DNA of 64,000 bases from Mobilitalea sibirica (GTDB lineage: Bacteria > Bacillota > Clostridia > Lachnospirales > Lachnospiraceae), in contig NZ_JAEAGR010000003.1 in assembly GCF_015999265.1 (NCBI RefSeq), positions 295,627 to 359,626 of the forward strand, in the 5' to 3' direction. The translations under genes and the position numbers were made by a program. Below, piece after piece: positions 1 through 9,904 of this stretch. How positions within the stretch are numbered: the stretch's first letter is position 1; the number at the start of each line of letters is the position of its first letter. The notes beneath the pieces were generated by a model. The model was not told the origin of the DNA and did no database searches. It was given only the letters and a program-made list of their open reading frames with translations.

Positions 1-1
1 T

Positions 2-595
2 ATTCATGTGGCATTTAATCAAAAATATATGGGATATATTCTGATATCGGATGAGATTAAAAGCAATGTAAAAGAAAGCATGAAGCATTTAAAACAATTT
101 GGAATTAAGAGAACGGTTATGTTAACAGGTGATCAAAGAAAAAGAGCGGAAGAGATTGCTAGGCTGGCAGGAATTGATGAGTTTGCCTCAGAGCTTCTAC
201 CCCAGGATAAGGTTGAAAAGTTCCAACAATACAAAGAACATATAGCAGATAAAAGTAAAATAGTATTCATCGGAGACGGAATTAACGATGCCCCGGTATT
301 AGCAGGAGCAGATATCGGCATTGCCATGGGAGGTATCGGGTCAGATGCGGCTATTGAGGCTGCTGATATGGTTATCATGAATGACGATATAGGTAAAATT
401 GTTACAGCCATAAAGATTGCACGAAAGACCAGAAGAATTGTAGCTCAAAATATTGTATTTGCTCTTGGATTTAAATTGGCAATCATGGTCTTGGCGTTTT
501 TGGGGATTACCTCCATATGGTTTGCAATCTTTGCCGATGTAGGCGTTGCCTTGTTAGCACTTTTAAACGCCATGAGGGTGCTTCGTACGAAATAA
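2..595 (+). CDS. Heavy-metal-translocating P-type ATPase, C-terminal part (cut by window edge)
   Basis: The reading frame is open from base 2, so this is the last ~197 residues of a larger protein that begins upstream. It carries the P1B ATPase P-domain tail: MLTGDQ, then the hinge GDGINDAPVLAGADIGIAMG, followed by two hydrophobic segments near the end (FALGFKLAIMVLAFLGI and IFADVGVALLALLNAMRVL). That arrangement, with the last two membrane helices after the P-domain and the ending MRVLR, is typical of CadA/ZntA-type Zn/Cd/Pb exporters, which pump metal out at the cost of ATP. The CPC membrane motif and N-terminal metal-binding domain would lie outside the window, so the metal cannot be assigned. 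Confidence 0.9.
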   Translation: MHVAFNQKYMGYILISDEIKSNVKESMKHLKQFGIKRTVMLTGDQRKRAEEIARLAGIDEFASELLPQDKVEKFQQYKEHIADKSKIVFIGDGINDAPVLAGADIGIAMGGIGSDAAIEAADMVIMNDDIGKIVTAIKIARKTRRIVAQNIVFALGFKLAIMVLAFLGITSIWFAIFADVGVALLALLNAMRVLRTK

Positions 596-756
596 AGAAA
601 GGTAATAACTAAAAGAATTTTCAAGAATTTATATTATGAGGGAATATGACACATAACTGCCAAAAACTACATTTACAATATAGTTAAAATATACTAAGTA
701 AATGGTTTTAATTGCCGATATATTCTATATGACAAGGTTTCTTAGGAGGTTATGTG

Positions 757-3700
757 ATGAGCAAAATGAGAAGATACGGTTTACCAATAATAATAGGGTT
801 GATTTTATCCATAGCATGGTTTTTTTCAATAGATTATAATGCGAAGGCATCGCAGGTTACTTTGCCCGAGGAGTATTTTTTCGTGTTTAACGGCCAACAA
901 AAGAAGGCCGGGACGGAATATGAGATGAAGTCTCCTGAGGTATTGCTGAATATTACAGCCGGAGAGGAATGGATGCCAGATGCAACTGTAAGCTGGGTAT
1001 CATCAGAAACTGGTGTTGTATCTTTAGAAAACACGACTTACGGATCGAACTTTGTTAAACTGGTTAGAAAAGGTCCCGGATATTCCACCATTACAGCGGT
1101 AATCAGTACGGGAACCAGTAGTTATTCATTAAGCTGTCAAGTGAAAGTCGGTCTAGAGTTCGATTCTCAAAAAACTGGTTTAATAACCTCTACCACAACC
1201 AAAGAGAGAGTATTGATCTTAGAGAATATAGATGATGAGAAGCAGATTTATCTAAAATATCTGGATTATGTTCCTGTAGATGAGACGGAGACTGTAAGCG
1301 GTGCAGCTATTTCTGCTTCCTTACTCTCCTTCACCAGTGACAATGAAGGAGTTGTAACCGTAGATGAGGAAACCGGTAAAATCAAAGCCGTGGGTTCCGG
1401 TAGTGCAGAAATTACCGTAACTACCAACACAATGTCCTCCAACGATAGACCAATGGAGATAACCTTAAGAGCTGTGGTTAAACCAACCTTTCGCTTAGCC
1501 TATGACGATGCATCAGGAACACACCATGATATAGATTCGGTTGGGAAAGAGAATGAAGTGGGACCGGGCATAGGCGTAGCCCAAGGAGTTCCTTCAGAAT
1601 TTGTAATTGAATCAAACGCTATGATAGGAACTAATCTGAAATGGGAGGTTCGTGATCTGGATGGTAAAAAGCTATCTCCCGATAGCGATTTGATAAACTA
1701 CACTGTCAGCGAGATTAGTGGTAATGTAACCTTTACTAACGTAAAGGCAGGAACTTATAAGATATATGCTTTTGCTAATGAAAAATTCACTACAGGTACC
1801 AATGCCCCTTATGCCTATATGATGGTGGTTGTTCCGATTAATATTGCAGATAGAAATCTGGTTATGACCGTAGGAGATACTTATAGTGTTCTGGAGAATT
1901 CGAATATCCCTGATGTGGATATCTTTAATTATTATGAAACGGATCCTAATATTGCAAGTATTGACATTGAAACAGGTGAAATATCGGCGAATCGAAAAGG
2001 ACAGACTACAATTCAGCTAACTTATAAATCAGTATCCAATTTATATGATAATGATGTGATCGTAGGGACAATCACCCTGAATATAACAGTAATAGACGGA
2101 ATCGCGCTAAGTCTAACGAATGCTCATATCTATACCTCCGGAACCGTATTATTACAGGCTCTCGTTACCGATCCTACCAAGGAGATAAGGTGGTTCACCA
2201 GTGATGATAAAATCGCTACGGTTGAGGGTGGGCTGGTTACCGGTTTAAAACCGGGTATTGTAACGATAACAGCGCAACAGATTATTAACGGCGTAGCGAA
2301 AAAAGCTACCTGTAGGGTAACGGTTCAACAATCGGTGGAAACCGTCACCATTACACCGGCTGAAGTAACAATACCAATTGATGGTTTACAGACTCTCCAT
2401 GCTACCATTACACCAAAGAATTTAAGCGGTATTACATTAACCTGGAAATCATCAAATGACAATATTGTTGAGATACTAGAGAGTACACCACTTTCAGCAA
2501 CAATAAGAGGTGTCGAAGGTGGACATGCAGTTATATCTGCCATAAATCAGAATAACATTGTAGTCGGATATACTCATGTACGGATACAGCAACCGGTTAC
2601 CAGTATAGTCTTATCTGAAACAAATGTTACTTTAGATTTAGCTATGAAAAGAGTACAACTGCGGGCGACAGTTTATCCGGAAAATGCGTTAAATAAGACG
2701 GTCCATTGGAGATCAACGGATGAATCAATTGCCAGAGTAGATCAAAACGGACTGGTTACTTTGTTAAATCCGGGTTCGGTATCAATCATCGCTACATCCG
2801 ATGATAACCCAAGGCTTACGGCAACCTGTAATATGACGATCGAGATTCCGGTGGTATCCGTAGCACTGGATGAGACAGAGAAGACGATGTATGTTGGTCA
2901 GTCAACCAGGCTTACTTATCTGGTACTTCCATCCAACGCAAGTAAAAACTCTGTAATCTGGACCTCTACCAATACATCGGTTGCAACAGTTGATAAAACC
3001 GGTAAAGTGACGGCTAAGAAACCTGGAACAGCAGTTATTATCCTCAAAACCTTGGATGGCGGTAAATCCGTATATTGTACAATCACGGTTAGGCAGGTAG
3101 CCACAGGAATAAAGTTCGATGTTACAGAGCTCGATCTAAAGACCGATGAATACTATTACATAAAAGCAGAACTTTCACCAAAGGACAGTACGGATAATGA
3201 CTTACTTTGGGAATCAACTGATACGAAGGTTGCGATTGTAGATGCACATGGTAAAGTTACGGCCAAAGAAGCCGGTAACGCGCTTATAATGGCAAGGACG
3301 GAAGCAGGCGCAATTGCTTATGCGAAGGTAAATGTAACTCTGCCGGTAGAAGGATTACTTCTTAACTTTTCAGATAAAACGATCTATGTTGGAGATGAAT
3401 TTGAATTAAAAGTATCCGTATCCCCCAGTGAAGCCTCTGAACTGGGTGTAACTTGGGAAAGTTCTAATACCAGAGTGGCAACAATTGATAAGAACGGTGT
3501 AGTAGAAGGTCTTATGGGTGGTACAACAGTCATTACAGCAAAGACTTTGGATGGCGGTTATTCGGCTACCTGTGTAGTGACAGTTTGGGAAAAGGTTACT
3601 TCTATTCAATTAGATCACTCCATGTATCGTTTAGGTGTGGGTAAGAGTTTTGTCATAAATGCAGATGTTCTATCTAGCTCCGCTACCAATAAGAAGGTTA

Positions 3701-4584
3701 CTTGGGAATCCAGTAATGAAAAGGTTGCGACAGTCAATAAGAACGGTAAAGTAACCGGTGTAGCCTTGGGATATGCAGTCATTACCGCAACCGCACAGGA
3801 TGGAAGCGAAGTAGAAGCAAGCTGTGAAGTAGAAGTGGTAAGACAGGTAACCAGATTAACTTTGGATAAAGGTTATGTATCTATGTTTGTTGGTGATAAT
3901 ACAGAGCTGAAGGCTACGATTAAACCGAGTAATGCAACCTATAATGAAGCGGCTTGGTCTTCCAGTGATGAGAGTGTTGCAGTCGTGGATGAAGATGGTG
4001 TGGTTTTAGCTTTAAAACCGGGTACTGCAACCATTACCGCGTTTGCTCAAGATAACAGTGGTAAGAGAGCAATGACTTATGTAACGGTAAGCAACCGTAT
4101 TCCATCAACAGGAATAACAGTTATGGATAAAAAACTTGTAATGGTATCAGGGGAAGACAAGGTAGTCAGAGTCACCCTTAGTCCGGTAGCTTCAACGGAT
4201 GGTTATAGCTGGAGTACGGATAATGTGGCAGTTGCTCAGGTTGATCCGAAAACAGGTAAAATTACAGCGAGAGCTACAGGTACTGCTATGATAACCGTAA
4301 TGACAGATTCGGGAAAAACAGCGACCATTGAAGTTACTGTAGTCGGACTTAATTTTACGGAACTGACTCTGGAGCAATATACAACATACAATTATGCATT
4401 AAGTGTAGAAGGGGCAACCACGCCAGTTACCTGGAGTATTGATAATCCTGAAATTGCCGTACTTAGGAGAATGAATAATACCAGTACAACAATAAGCTCC
4501 AGAGGAACAGGGACTGCTACCATAACGGCTACCGTAAACGGACGAAAGCTGCAATGTAAGATTAAAGTAGTTAAAATAAGTTAA
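757..4584 (+). CDS. Large secreted protein of tandem bacterial Ig-like (Big2) domains
   Basis: About 1275 residues. AGGAGG at 744-749 sits 7 nt before the ATG at 757; a GTG at 754 is in frame but too close. Residues 5-33 form a signal peptide or anchor (LPIIIGLILSIAWFFSI). From about residue 440 onward roughly ten Big2 repeats follow with a period of ~85 residues. Each has a W-x-S-S/T-x-x-x-x-V-A-x-V-D core and a G-x-A-x-I-T-A strand, starting near residues 446, 527, 613, 698, 782, 863, 947, 1030, 1117 and 1196. Two or three diverged copies occupy the N-terminal third. I see no LPxTG, SLH, GW or cell-wall-binding repeat, so surface retention is unexplained. Big2 domains usually mediate adhesion or act as stalks; function here is inferred only from the fold. 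Confidence 0.9.
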   Translation: MSKMRRYGLPIIIGLILSIAWFFSIDYNAKASQVTLPEEYFFVFNGQQKKAGTEYEMKSPEVLLNITAGEEWMPDATVSWVSSETGVVSLENTTYGSNFVKLVRKGPGYSTITAVISTGTSSYSLSCQVKVGLEFDSQKTGLITSTTTKERVLILENIDDEKQIYLKYLDYVPVDETETVSGAAISASLLSFTSDNEGVVTVDEETGKIKAVGSGSAEITVTTNTMSSNDRPMEITLRAVVKPTFRLAYDDASGTHHDIDSVGKENEVGPGIGVAQGVPSEFVIESNAMIGTNLKWEVRDLDGKKLSPDSDLINYTVSEISGNVTFTNVKAGTYKIYAFANEKFTTGTNAPYAYMMVVVPINIADRNLVMTVGDTYSVLENSNIPDVDIFNYYETDPNIASIDIETGEISANRKGQTTIQLTYKSVSNLYDNDVIVGTITLNITVIDGIALSLTNAHIYTSGTVLLQALVTDPTKEIRWFTSDDKIATVEGGLVTGLKPGIVTITAQQIINGVAKKATCRVTVQQSVETVTITPAEVTIPIDGLQTLHATITPKNLSGITLTWKSSNDNIVEILESTPLSATIRGVEGGHAVISAINQNNIVVGYTHVRIQQPVTSIVLSETNVTLDLAMKRVQLRATVYPENALNKTVHWRSTDESIARVDQNGLVTLLNPGSVSIIATSDDNPRLTATCNMTIEIPVVSVALDETEKTMYVGQSTRLTYLVLPSNASKNSVIWTSTNTSVATVDKTGKVTAKKPGTAVIILKTLDGGKSVYCTITVRQVATGIKFDVTELDLKTDEYYYIKAELSPKDSTDNDLLWESTDTKVAIVDAHGKVTAKEAGNALIMARTEAGAIAYAKVNVTLPVEGLLLNFSDKTIYVGDEFELKVSVSPSEASELGVTWESSNTRVATIDKNGVVEGLMGGTTVITAKTLDGGYSATCVVTVWEKVTSIQLDHSMYRLGVGKSFVINADVLSSSATNKKVTWESSNEKVATVNKNGKVTGVALGYAVITATAQDGSEVEASCEVEVVRQVTRLTLDKGYVSMFVGDNTELKATIKPSNATYNEAAWSSSDESVAVVDEDGVVLALKPGTATITAFAQDNSGKRAMTYVTVSNRIPSTGITVMDKKLVMVSGEDKVVRVTLSPVASTDGYSWSTDNVAVAQVDPKTGKITARATGTAMITVMTDSGKTATIEVTVVGLNFTELTLEQYTTYNYALSVEGATTPVTWSIDNPEIAVLRRMNNTSTTISSRGTGTATITATVNGRKLQCKIKVVKIS

Positions 4585-4738
4585 ATCGAAATATTATTAA
4601 ATAATAGCCTATTATTATAACAGAAGAGATATAGTTCCTATTCTTGTTAGTATATGAAGAAACAGATAGTTTTTTGTACTAATAAGGAATCGAGTACTGT
4701 TTTGATGTTGATGTGACCCCAATAGGTTAGAGTTTATG

Positions 4739-4768
4739 GCGTAGCAGTTTTAGACTGCTACGCTATTT
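4739..4768 (+). terminator. Hairpin terminator after the Ig-like protein gene
   Basis: Perfect 9-bp stem GCGTAGCAG (4739-4747) / CTGCTACGC (4755-4763) with a 7-nt loop, then a T-rich tail broken by single bases. It lies 155 bases after the stop codon. Confidence 0.55.
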
Positions 4769-4796
4769 CTTTATGCAGCTAAGAAAAAGCAGTTAT

Positions 4797-4833
4797 CTTC
4801 CAAGCCGACTTGGGAAGTCATTTGTTTTTTTTA
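4797..4833 (+). terminator. Second terminator-like hairpin upstream of recN
   Basis: CTTCCAAG (4797-4804) can pair with CTTGGGAAG (4809-4817) with one bulge, followed closely by a run of T residues. Probably insulates recN from upstream transcription. Confidence 0.5.
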
Positions 4834-5055
4834 ATCAATACAATTTTGCGGAGGATAATGTTAACATAACCAATATTATGGCATACGTTTAGATCCCTTG
4901 GTCATAATGAATAAAGAAAACGATAAAACATGTGAAATCCTACAAGGATAGAAAGATAGGATTGATAAAACATTTCCATTATGATACAATGTTTTCAGAA
5001 CATACGTTTTTAGCATTGAGGATCAGATACCGCAGATAAGATAGGAGGATGTTGT

Positions 5056-6741
5056 TTGTTAGTCAGTCTTCATGTAAAGAATTTTGCTATTATTAATGAA
5101 GTGGAAGTGATATTTAAAGATCACTTGAATATAATGACCGGTGAAACAGGTGCAGGTAAATCCATAATCATTGGATCTATTAATGCTGCCCTGGGTGCAA
5201 AGGTTTCAAAAAATATTCTTCGAAGCGGAGCGGATTATGCTTTGGTTGAGATGGTATTTGAAACCAAAGACGAAGCGGTTTTTGATATAATGAAAGAACT
5301 GGATTTACCTATCGATGACAACCAAATTATTATATCAAGAAAAATTATGCCCGGAAGAAGTATATGCAAAATTAATGGGGAAAATGTTACAGCAACTGCT
5401 CTATCTATGGTTGCCGGAATGCTTATTGACATACATGGACAACATGAGCACCAATCTCTTCTACATAAGGCAAAGCATTTGGAAATTGTAGATCGGTATG
5501 CAAAGGATGAAATCGATACCTTAAAACAGGAATTAGTAAAGTGCTATAAGGATTATACTATTATAAAGAACGAATATGAGAAAGCCGGTATTGATGAAGA
5601 GAAGAGATTAAGGGAAATCTCTTTTTTAGAGTATGAGGTGAATGAAATAAAGAGTGCAGCACTTGTTCTGGGAGAAGATGATGAACTTGCTATAACTTAT
5701 AAAAAATTATTTAATGCCAATACAATTGCAGAAGGTCTTCAAAGTGTATATCGTTATACCGGATATGAAGCAAATGCTTCCGGAGATATGATTAGCAGAG
5801 CCCTAAGACAACTATTAAAACTGGCAGAATATGATGATTCCATTAGCAGTTTATTATCTCAGGCCACAGATATTGAGGCACTGTTGAATGATTTTAATAG
5901 AGACGTATCGCAATATATCTCCGATATGGACAATCATGAAGAAGAACTGGCAGAGGTAACGAAACGTCTTGATTTAATTAATCATTTAAAACAAAAATAT
6001 GGCAATTCCTTGGAAGGAATTCTTCGTTATTGTCGTGATTGCGAGGAAAAACTGGAAAAATACAATAATTATGATTTATATATGTTAAAGTTAAAAAAAT
6101 CATTAACCGAGTCGGAAGAGAAACTAAAAGACTTATCCTATAAACTTTCTGATATTAGAAAACAAAAAGCAAAAGAACTTACAGATAAGATTAAAGATGC
6201 CTTAATTGCTTTGAATTTTCTTGACGTACAGTTTGAAATGGTCTTTAAACAAAATGATACTTATAGCTCCAATGGAATCGATGATGCTGAGTTTATTATC
6301 TCTACTAATCCCGGAGAAACACCGAGACCGTTAGCAAAGGTGGCATCCGGTGGTGAACTTTCCAGAATTATGCTAGGAATAAAATCAGTATTAGCGGATA
6401 AAGATGAAATTGAAACTCTTATTTTTGATGAAATAGATGTTGGTATTAGCGGAAGAACTGCACAGAAGGTATCTGAACAGCTTTCTGTAATCGCAAAACA
6501 TCATCAGATTATCTGTATTACCCATTTGGCGCAAATTGCAGCAATGGCTGATTCACATTATGTGATTGAAAAAAAGACAGATGGAGTTTCTACTCAAACC
6601 ACCATTAGTAAATTAAACGAGGATGAATCAATCGAAGAAATTGCGCGTATTCTTGGAGGAGCTGAAATAACAGAGCGTGTGACAGAAAACGCAAGAGAAA
6701 TGAAGGAATTAGCAATTACTACAAAAAAATACAAGCTTTAA
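5056..6741 (+). CDS. recN: DNA repair protein RecN
   Basis: SMC-like ATPase of 561 residues for double-strand-break repair. Starts at TTG, with AGGAGG 7 nt upstream. The N-terminus LHVKNFAIINEVEV and the Walker A MTGETGAGKSIIIGSINAAL (about residues 28-47) are classic RecN. DIHGQHEHQSL follows, a long coiled-coil region runs from about 150 to 380, then the ABC signature VASGGELSRIMLGIK and Walker B TLIFDEIDVGISG, with THLAQIAAMAD near the C-terminus. Length matches the family (550-570). It lies directly upstream of spoIVB-spo0A, the usual order in Bacilli and Clostridia. A strong terminator separates it from spoIVB. Confidence 0.97.
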   Translation: MLVSLHVKNFAIINEVEVIFKDHLNIMTGETGAGKSIIIGSINAALGAKVSKNILRSGADYALVEMVFETKDEAVFDIMKELDLPIDDNQIIISRKIMPGRSICKINGENVTATALSMVAGMLIDIHGQHEHQSLLHKAKHLEIVDRYAKDEIDTLKQELVKCYKDYTIIKNEYEKAGIDEEKRLREISFLEYEVNEIKSAALVLGEDDELAITYKKLFNANTIAEGLQSVYRYTGYEANASGDMISRALRQLLKLAEYDDSISSLLSQATDIEALLNDFNRDVSQYISDMDNHEEELAEVTKRLDLINHLKQKYGNSLEGILRYCRDCEEKLEKYNNYDLYMLKLKKSLTESEEKLKDLSYKLSDIRKQKAKELTDKIKDALIALNFLDVQFEMVFKQNDTYSSNGIDDAEFIISTNPGETPRPLAKVASGGELSRIMLGIKSVLADKDEIETLIFDEIDVGISGRTAQKVSEQLSVIAKHHQIICITHLAQIAAMADSHYVIEKKTDGVSTQTTISKLNEDESIEEIARILGGAEITERVTENAREMKELAITTKKYKL

Positions 6742-6768
6742 ATACGAAAAAAGCGAATACTAAAGTTG

Positions 6769-6799
6769 AGGATATACAATACTATGTATATCCTTTTTT
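6769..6799 (+). terminator. Rho-independent terminator after recN
   Basis: Perfect 10-bp stem AGGATATACA (6769-6778) / TGTATATCCT (6785-6794) with a 6-nt loop and a six-T tail, 28 bases after the recN stop. Confidence 0.85.
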
Positions 6800-6913
6800 G
6801 ATGCAAAATAATAGGGCAATCGTTGTCCTATTAAGACCGGTCAAAAATAGTAAGTAAGATAAAATCAGATTGGGAAAATACCTATAGAAAAGAAAATAAT
6901 ATGAGGTGAAAGG

Positions 6914-8197
6914 ATGAGGACCAAGAAAATATACAGAAGAGTACTATTATTTCTTCTAATTATTAATATTTTTGCAATTGTATTCTTTGCGATCTATACA
7001 ATAGACAAAAGAATTCCTGATGAAATTAAAATACTGGTAGGTACAGAAGAAAGCTTTGATTTTAACATGCCGGTCGAAGCTAATATAGAAACGAAAGACA
7101 TCGGAGTTATCAGTGTAAATGATCTGAGTGTACCTTCCAATCAGATTAATATTAATCTTAATCGGCCTTTTACCTTGGCATCTTCGCAAACCGGTCAGTA
7201 TAAAATTAATTTAAAATTATTTGGAATATTTAATTTTAAGAACATATCCTTAGACGTAATTGATACCTTTGAATTAATACCCTGTGGCACACCAATTGGG
7301 ATTTATGTTGAAACAGATGGTATCTTGGTATTGGGAAGCGGACGTATCACCGGTTCGGATGGTTTGAATTATGAACCAATTAGTAATAAACTAAAATCAG
7401 GAGATTATATATTGACCATAAACGGATATTCGGTTAGAAATAAAGAAGAATTAATCAATAGAATACAGGAATGTAATGGAGAAGATATCACACTTCTAAT
7501 ACGAAGGAATAATGAAAAAGTAACTGTGAAAATATCACCGATAGAAACTCCTGGGGGGATATATAAAATCGGAGCTTGGATTAGGGATAATACGCAAGGT
7601 ATTGGAACACTTACTTTTATATCATCCAACGGTTATTTTGGCGCTTTGGGACATGGTATTACAGATATTGATACCGGTCTATTAATGGAAATTAAGAAAG
7701 GCTCTATATATTCTGCGGATATAATGTCAATTATTAAAGGAAAAGAAGGAGAGCCGGGAGAGTTAATCGGAATGATCAGACAAAGTGATAAATATAAACT
7801 TGGTGATATTAAGAACAATACTTATCAGGGGATCTTCGGAAATATGAATAAAAATAACAGTAATTTATTAAATGATAAACCCTTAAAAATCGCGTTAAAA
7901 CAAGAGGTTAAGAAAGGGAAAGCATATATCCGGTGTACAGTCGAAGATAAGGTTAATGATTTTGAAATAGAGATTGAAAGTGTAGATATCAGCAACAATA
8001 ACCATAGTAAAGGAATTATTCTAAAAATAACGGATGAAAGATTACTGAATTTAACAGGTGGAATTGTACAAGGAATGAGTGGTAGCCCTATTATCCAAAA
8101 TAATAAGATAATTGGTGCGGTTACACATGTATTTATACAGGATTCAACCAAAGGTTACGGTACTTTTATTGAAAACATGGTAAATAATTTAGAATAA
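6914..8197 (+). CDS. spoIVB: SpoIVB peptidase (sporulation signalling protease)
   Basis: Serine peptidase of family S55, 427 residues. In spore formers it is secreted from the forespore and cleaves SpoIVFA to allow pro-sigma-K processing. An N-terminal membrane anchor (VLLFLLIINIFAIVFFAIY) is followed by a PDZ domain at roughly residues 130-210 (GTPIGIYVETDGILVLG, LKSGDYILTINGYSV). The catalytic His lies in ALGHGITDIDTG and the catalytic Ser in GIVQGMSGSPIIQNNK. An SD-like GAGGTGA at 6903-6909 precedes the ATG. Position between recN and spo0A is conserved. In Bacillus this gene is transcribed by sigma-G/F in the forespore; I did not identify such a promoter here. Confidence 0.95.
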   Translation: MRTKKIYRRVLLFLLIINIFAIVFFAIYTIDKRIPDEIKILVGTEESFDFNMPVEANIETKDIGVISVNDLSVPSNQININLNRPFTLASSQTGQYKINLKLFGIFNFKNISLDVIDTFELIPCGTPIGIYVETDGILVLGSGRITGSDGLNYEPISNKLKSGDYILTINGYSVRNKEELINRIQECNGEDITLLIRRNNEKVTVKISPIETPGGIYKIGAWIRDNTQGIGTLTFISSNGYFGALGHGITDIDTGLLMEIKKGSIYSADIMSIIKGKEGEPGELIGMIRQSDKYKLGDIKNNTYQGIFGNMNKNNSNLLNDKPLKIALKQEVKKGKAYIRCTVEDKVNDFEIEIESVDISNNNHSKGIILKITDERLLNLTGGIVQGMSGSPIIQNNKIIGAVTHVFIQDSTKGYGTFIENMVNNLE

Positions 8198-8348
8198 GCA
8201 AAACTTTTGTTAAAAAAAGAAGTCGACGAAATATTATAAAATACAAGTTATTTATTAAGTAAGTAACATCATATTTACTGTATATAATTTCCAATTATAC
8301 AAAATGTTGTGGTTACAGATTTTTCTCAATTTTTTTCAATCTTTTTGC

Positions 8349-8367
8349 TGTCGAATGGTGCGACAAG
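8349..8367. promoter_or_regulatory. spo0A: Candidate inverted pair of Spo0A boxes
   Basis: TGTCGAA at 8349-8355 matches the 0A-box core TGNCGAA exactly. On the other strand CTTGTCG (8361-8367 reversed) gives a second partial box facing it. Location upstream of spo0A suggests autoregulation, an inference from motif and place only. Confidence 0.45.
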
Positions 8368-8404
8368 AAACAATTGAATGTTTGATTTTATATAGCTATA
8401 ATTC

Positions 8405-8437
8405 AGGTATGGTAAAAATTTACAAATTACCATACCT
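8405..8437. repeat. 11-bp palindrome between spoIVB and spo0A
   Basis: AGGTATGGTAA (8405-8415) and TTACCATACCT (8427-8437) are perfect inverted repeats 11 bases apart. No T-run follows, so this is a weak terminator at best. It could be an operator or an RNA structure in the spo0A 5' region. Confidence 0.5.
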
Positions 8438-8627
8438 TGTTTGGTGTGAAAGAATTGTATTACCTTTGCCCCTTTAAAAAAGCTTGTATAAACTTGCATA
8501 CAGTTGTTATGACATGATGTAGAATTCTTGGTTTAAATGCTATTTAATGGCTCAAAATGTAAAATATTAATAACATTAGTCATAATTTGGCATTCATATT
8601 TTGGTAATTTTGCTAAAACGATAATTA

Positions 8628-8656
8628 TTGACGCATAATTATGAAAGATATATAAT
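8628..8656 (+). promoter_or_regulatory. spo0A: Sigma-A promoter for spo0A
   Basis: TTGACG at 8628-8633, a 17-bp spacer, TATAAT at 8651-8656. This leaves a 5' leader of about 160 bases before the ATG at 8821. Confidence 0.75.
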
Positions 8657-8820
8657 GAATACATAAAACAACATGAAATCAAAATCTATGCCAATAATAA
8701 CACAAATAGTGTAATTTTAAACACAAATACCAAATAACAAATATTCCATAGGAGCTGGGGTTATAAAAGAAACTATAAGTATGGGAAAAATCAGAAAATG
8801 TAATGGAGGTTAGAGAGCAA

Positions 8821-9621
8821 ATGGGTAAGATTAATGTTGCAATTGTGGATGACAATGAGAGGATGGTGAATCTACTAGAGGACATTCTAAAAGAAGATGC
8901 TGATATTGAGGTAGTAGGTAAGTCTGAAAATGGAATTGATGCCTTGGAAATGATTAAAGAGAAAAAGCCTGATGTTGTATTATTGGATTTAATTATGCCA
9001 AAGTTGGACGGGCTAGGGGTAATGGAAAAGGTAAGAAGGGATTCCGAGTTTAAAAAGAATCCTTCTTTTATTGTTATTACAGCAATCGGTCAGGAAGGTG
9101 TTACAGAAAATGCATTTGAGTTAGGTGCAAATTATTATATTATGAAACCGTTTGACAATAATGTTGTACTATCTAGAATAAAGCAGATTAAGGGAGATTA
9201 CCATAATAAACTGATAGATAACCATAGAGTTAGTGCTTATGAAAATAAGAGCGCATATATGGAAAGAAATTTAGAATCAGATGTAACCAACATTATTCAT
9301 GAAATTGGGGTTCCGGCACATATTAAAGGATATCAATATTTGAGAGATGCAATTATGATGTCAGTGAATGATACAGAGATGCTTAATTCCATCACAAAGC
9401 TTTTATATCCTTCTATAGCAAAACGTCACAAAACGACTCCGAGTAGAGTTGAAAGAGCTATTCGACATGCGATTGAAGTCGCTTGGAGTAGAGGGAAGAT
9501 GGATACAATAGATGAATTATTTGGATATACAGTAAGTAATGGCAAGGGAAAACCTACGAACTCTGAATTTGTCGCACTGATCGCGGATAAAATCAGATTA
9601 GAATATAAGTTAAGATCTTAA
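8821..9621 (+). CDS. spo0A: Sporulation master regulator Spo0A
   Basis: Response regulator of 266 residues that commits cells to sporulation. GGAGGT at 8805-8810 sits 10 nt before the ATG at 8821; the ATG at 8803 overlaps this SD and is unlikely. The receiver domain (1-~125) has the acidic pocket [11 protein letters not shown], the phosphoacceptor Asp in [13 protein letters not shown], the Thr in VITAIG and the Lys in MKPFD. The C-terminal output domain carries the Spo0A signature [19 protein letters not shown] and the DNA-recognition helix [18 protein letters not shown]. In clostridia lacking the phosphorelay, orphan kinases usually phosphorylate Spo0A directly; no such kinase adjoins it. 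Confidence 0.98.
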   Translation: MGKINVAIVDDNERMVNLLEDILKEDADIEVVGKSENGIDALEMIKEKKPDVVLLDLIMPKLDGLGVMEKVRRDSEFKKNPSFIVITAIGQEGVTENAFELGANYYIMKPFDNNVVLSRIKQIKGDYHNKLIDNHRVSAYENKSAYMERNLESDVTNIIHEIGVPAHIKGYQYLRDAIMMSVNDTEMLNSITKLLYPSIAKRHKTTPSRVERAIRHAIEVAWSRGKMDTIDELFGYTVSNGKGKPTNSEFVALIADKIRLEYKLRS

Positions 9622-9703
9622 AAAAAATACTTCAAATAAATAATAAAAAATAGTAAACAGTAATAAATAAAAAGAAATTTATAAATAAACATACGATGTT
9701 AGA

Positions 9704-9747
9704 GTTCCGGAAGTAATTTCGATAGAATTACTTCCGGAGCTTTTTTT
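9704..9747 (+). terminator. Rho-independent terminator after spo0A
   Basis: Perfect core stem CCGGAAGTAATT (9707-9718) / AATTACTTCCGG (9726-9737), extendable outward by three pairs including one wobble, then seven T. Confidence 0.9.
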
Positions 9748-9904
9748 ATGATATATAATTTCTCCGAATTTCCTATATCATAAAAAGCCCATATAATTTG
9801 ATATATTTACAAAAAAATTCGAAAGCTAGTTTGTTATGTACGAATATCTTTTATTTTATTAAGAGATAATAATTTTGTATTACACAGAAAAAGGAGGGTA
9901 TATT

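Larger units (their letters stand above)
4585..5055. other. Intergenic region between the Ig-like protein and recN
   Basis: About 470 bases without a convincing gene. It holds two hairpins that look like terminators (listed separately) and the recN ribosome binding site AGGAGG at 5043-5048. I could not assign a promoter with confidence. The usual upstream neighbour of recN in spore formers, argR, is not here. Confidence 0.5.
8198..8820. other. spo0A upstream regulatory region
   Basis: About 620 bases without a gene. It contains a Spo0A-box-like TGTCGAA at 8349-8355 with an inverted partner (CGACAA, 8361-8366), a long palindrome at 8405-8437, and a near-consensus sigma-A promoter at 8628-8656. 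The length and content suggest complex control of spo0A, including autoregulation. Confidence 0.6.

Noticed and set aside
8405..8437. Strong terminator between spoIVB and spo0A
   Set aside because: The 11-bp palindrome is real, but no T-run follows; kept only as a repeat or possible operator.
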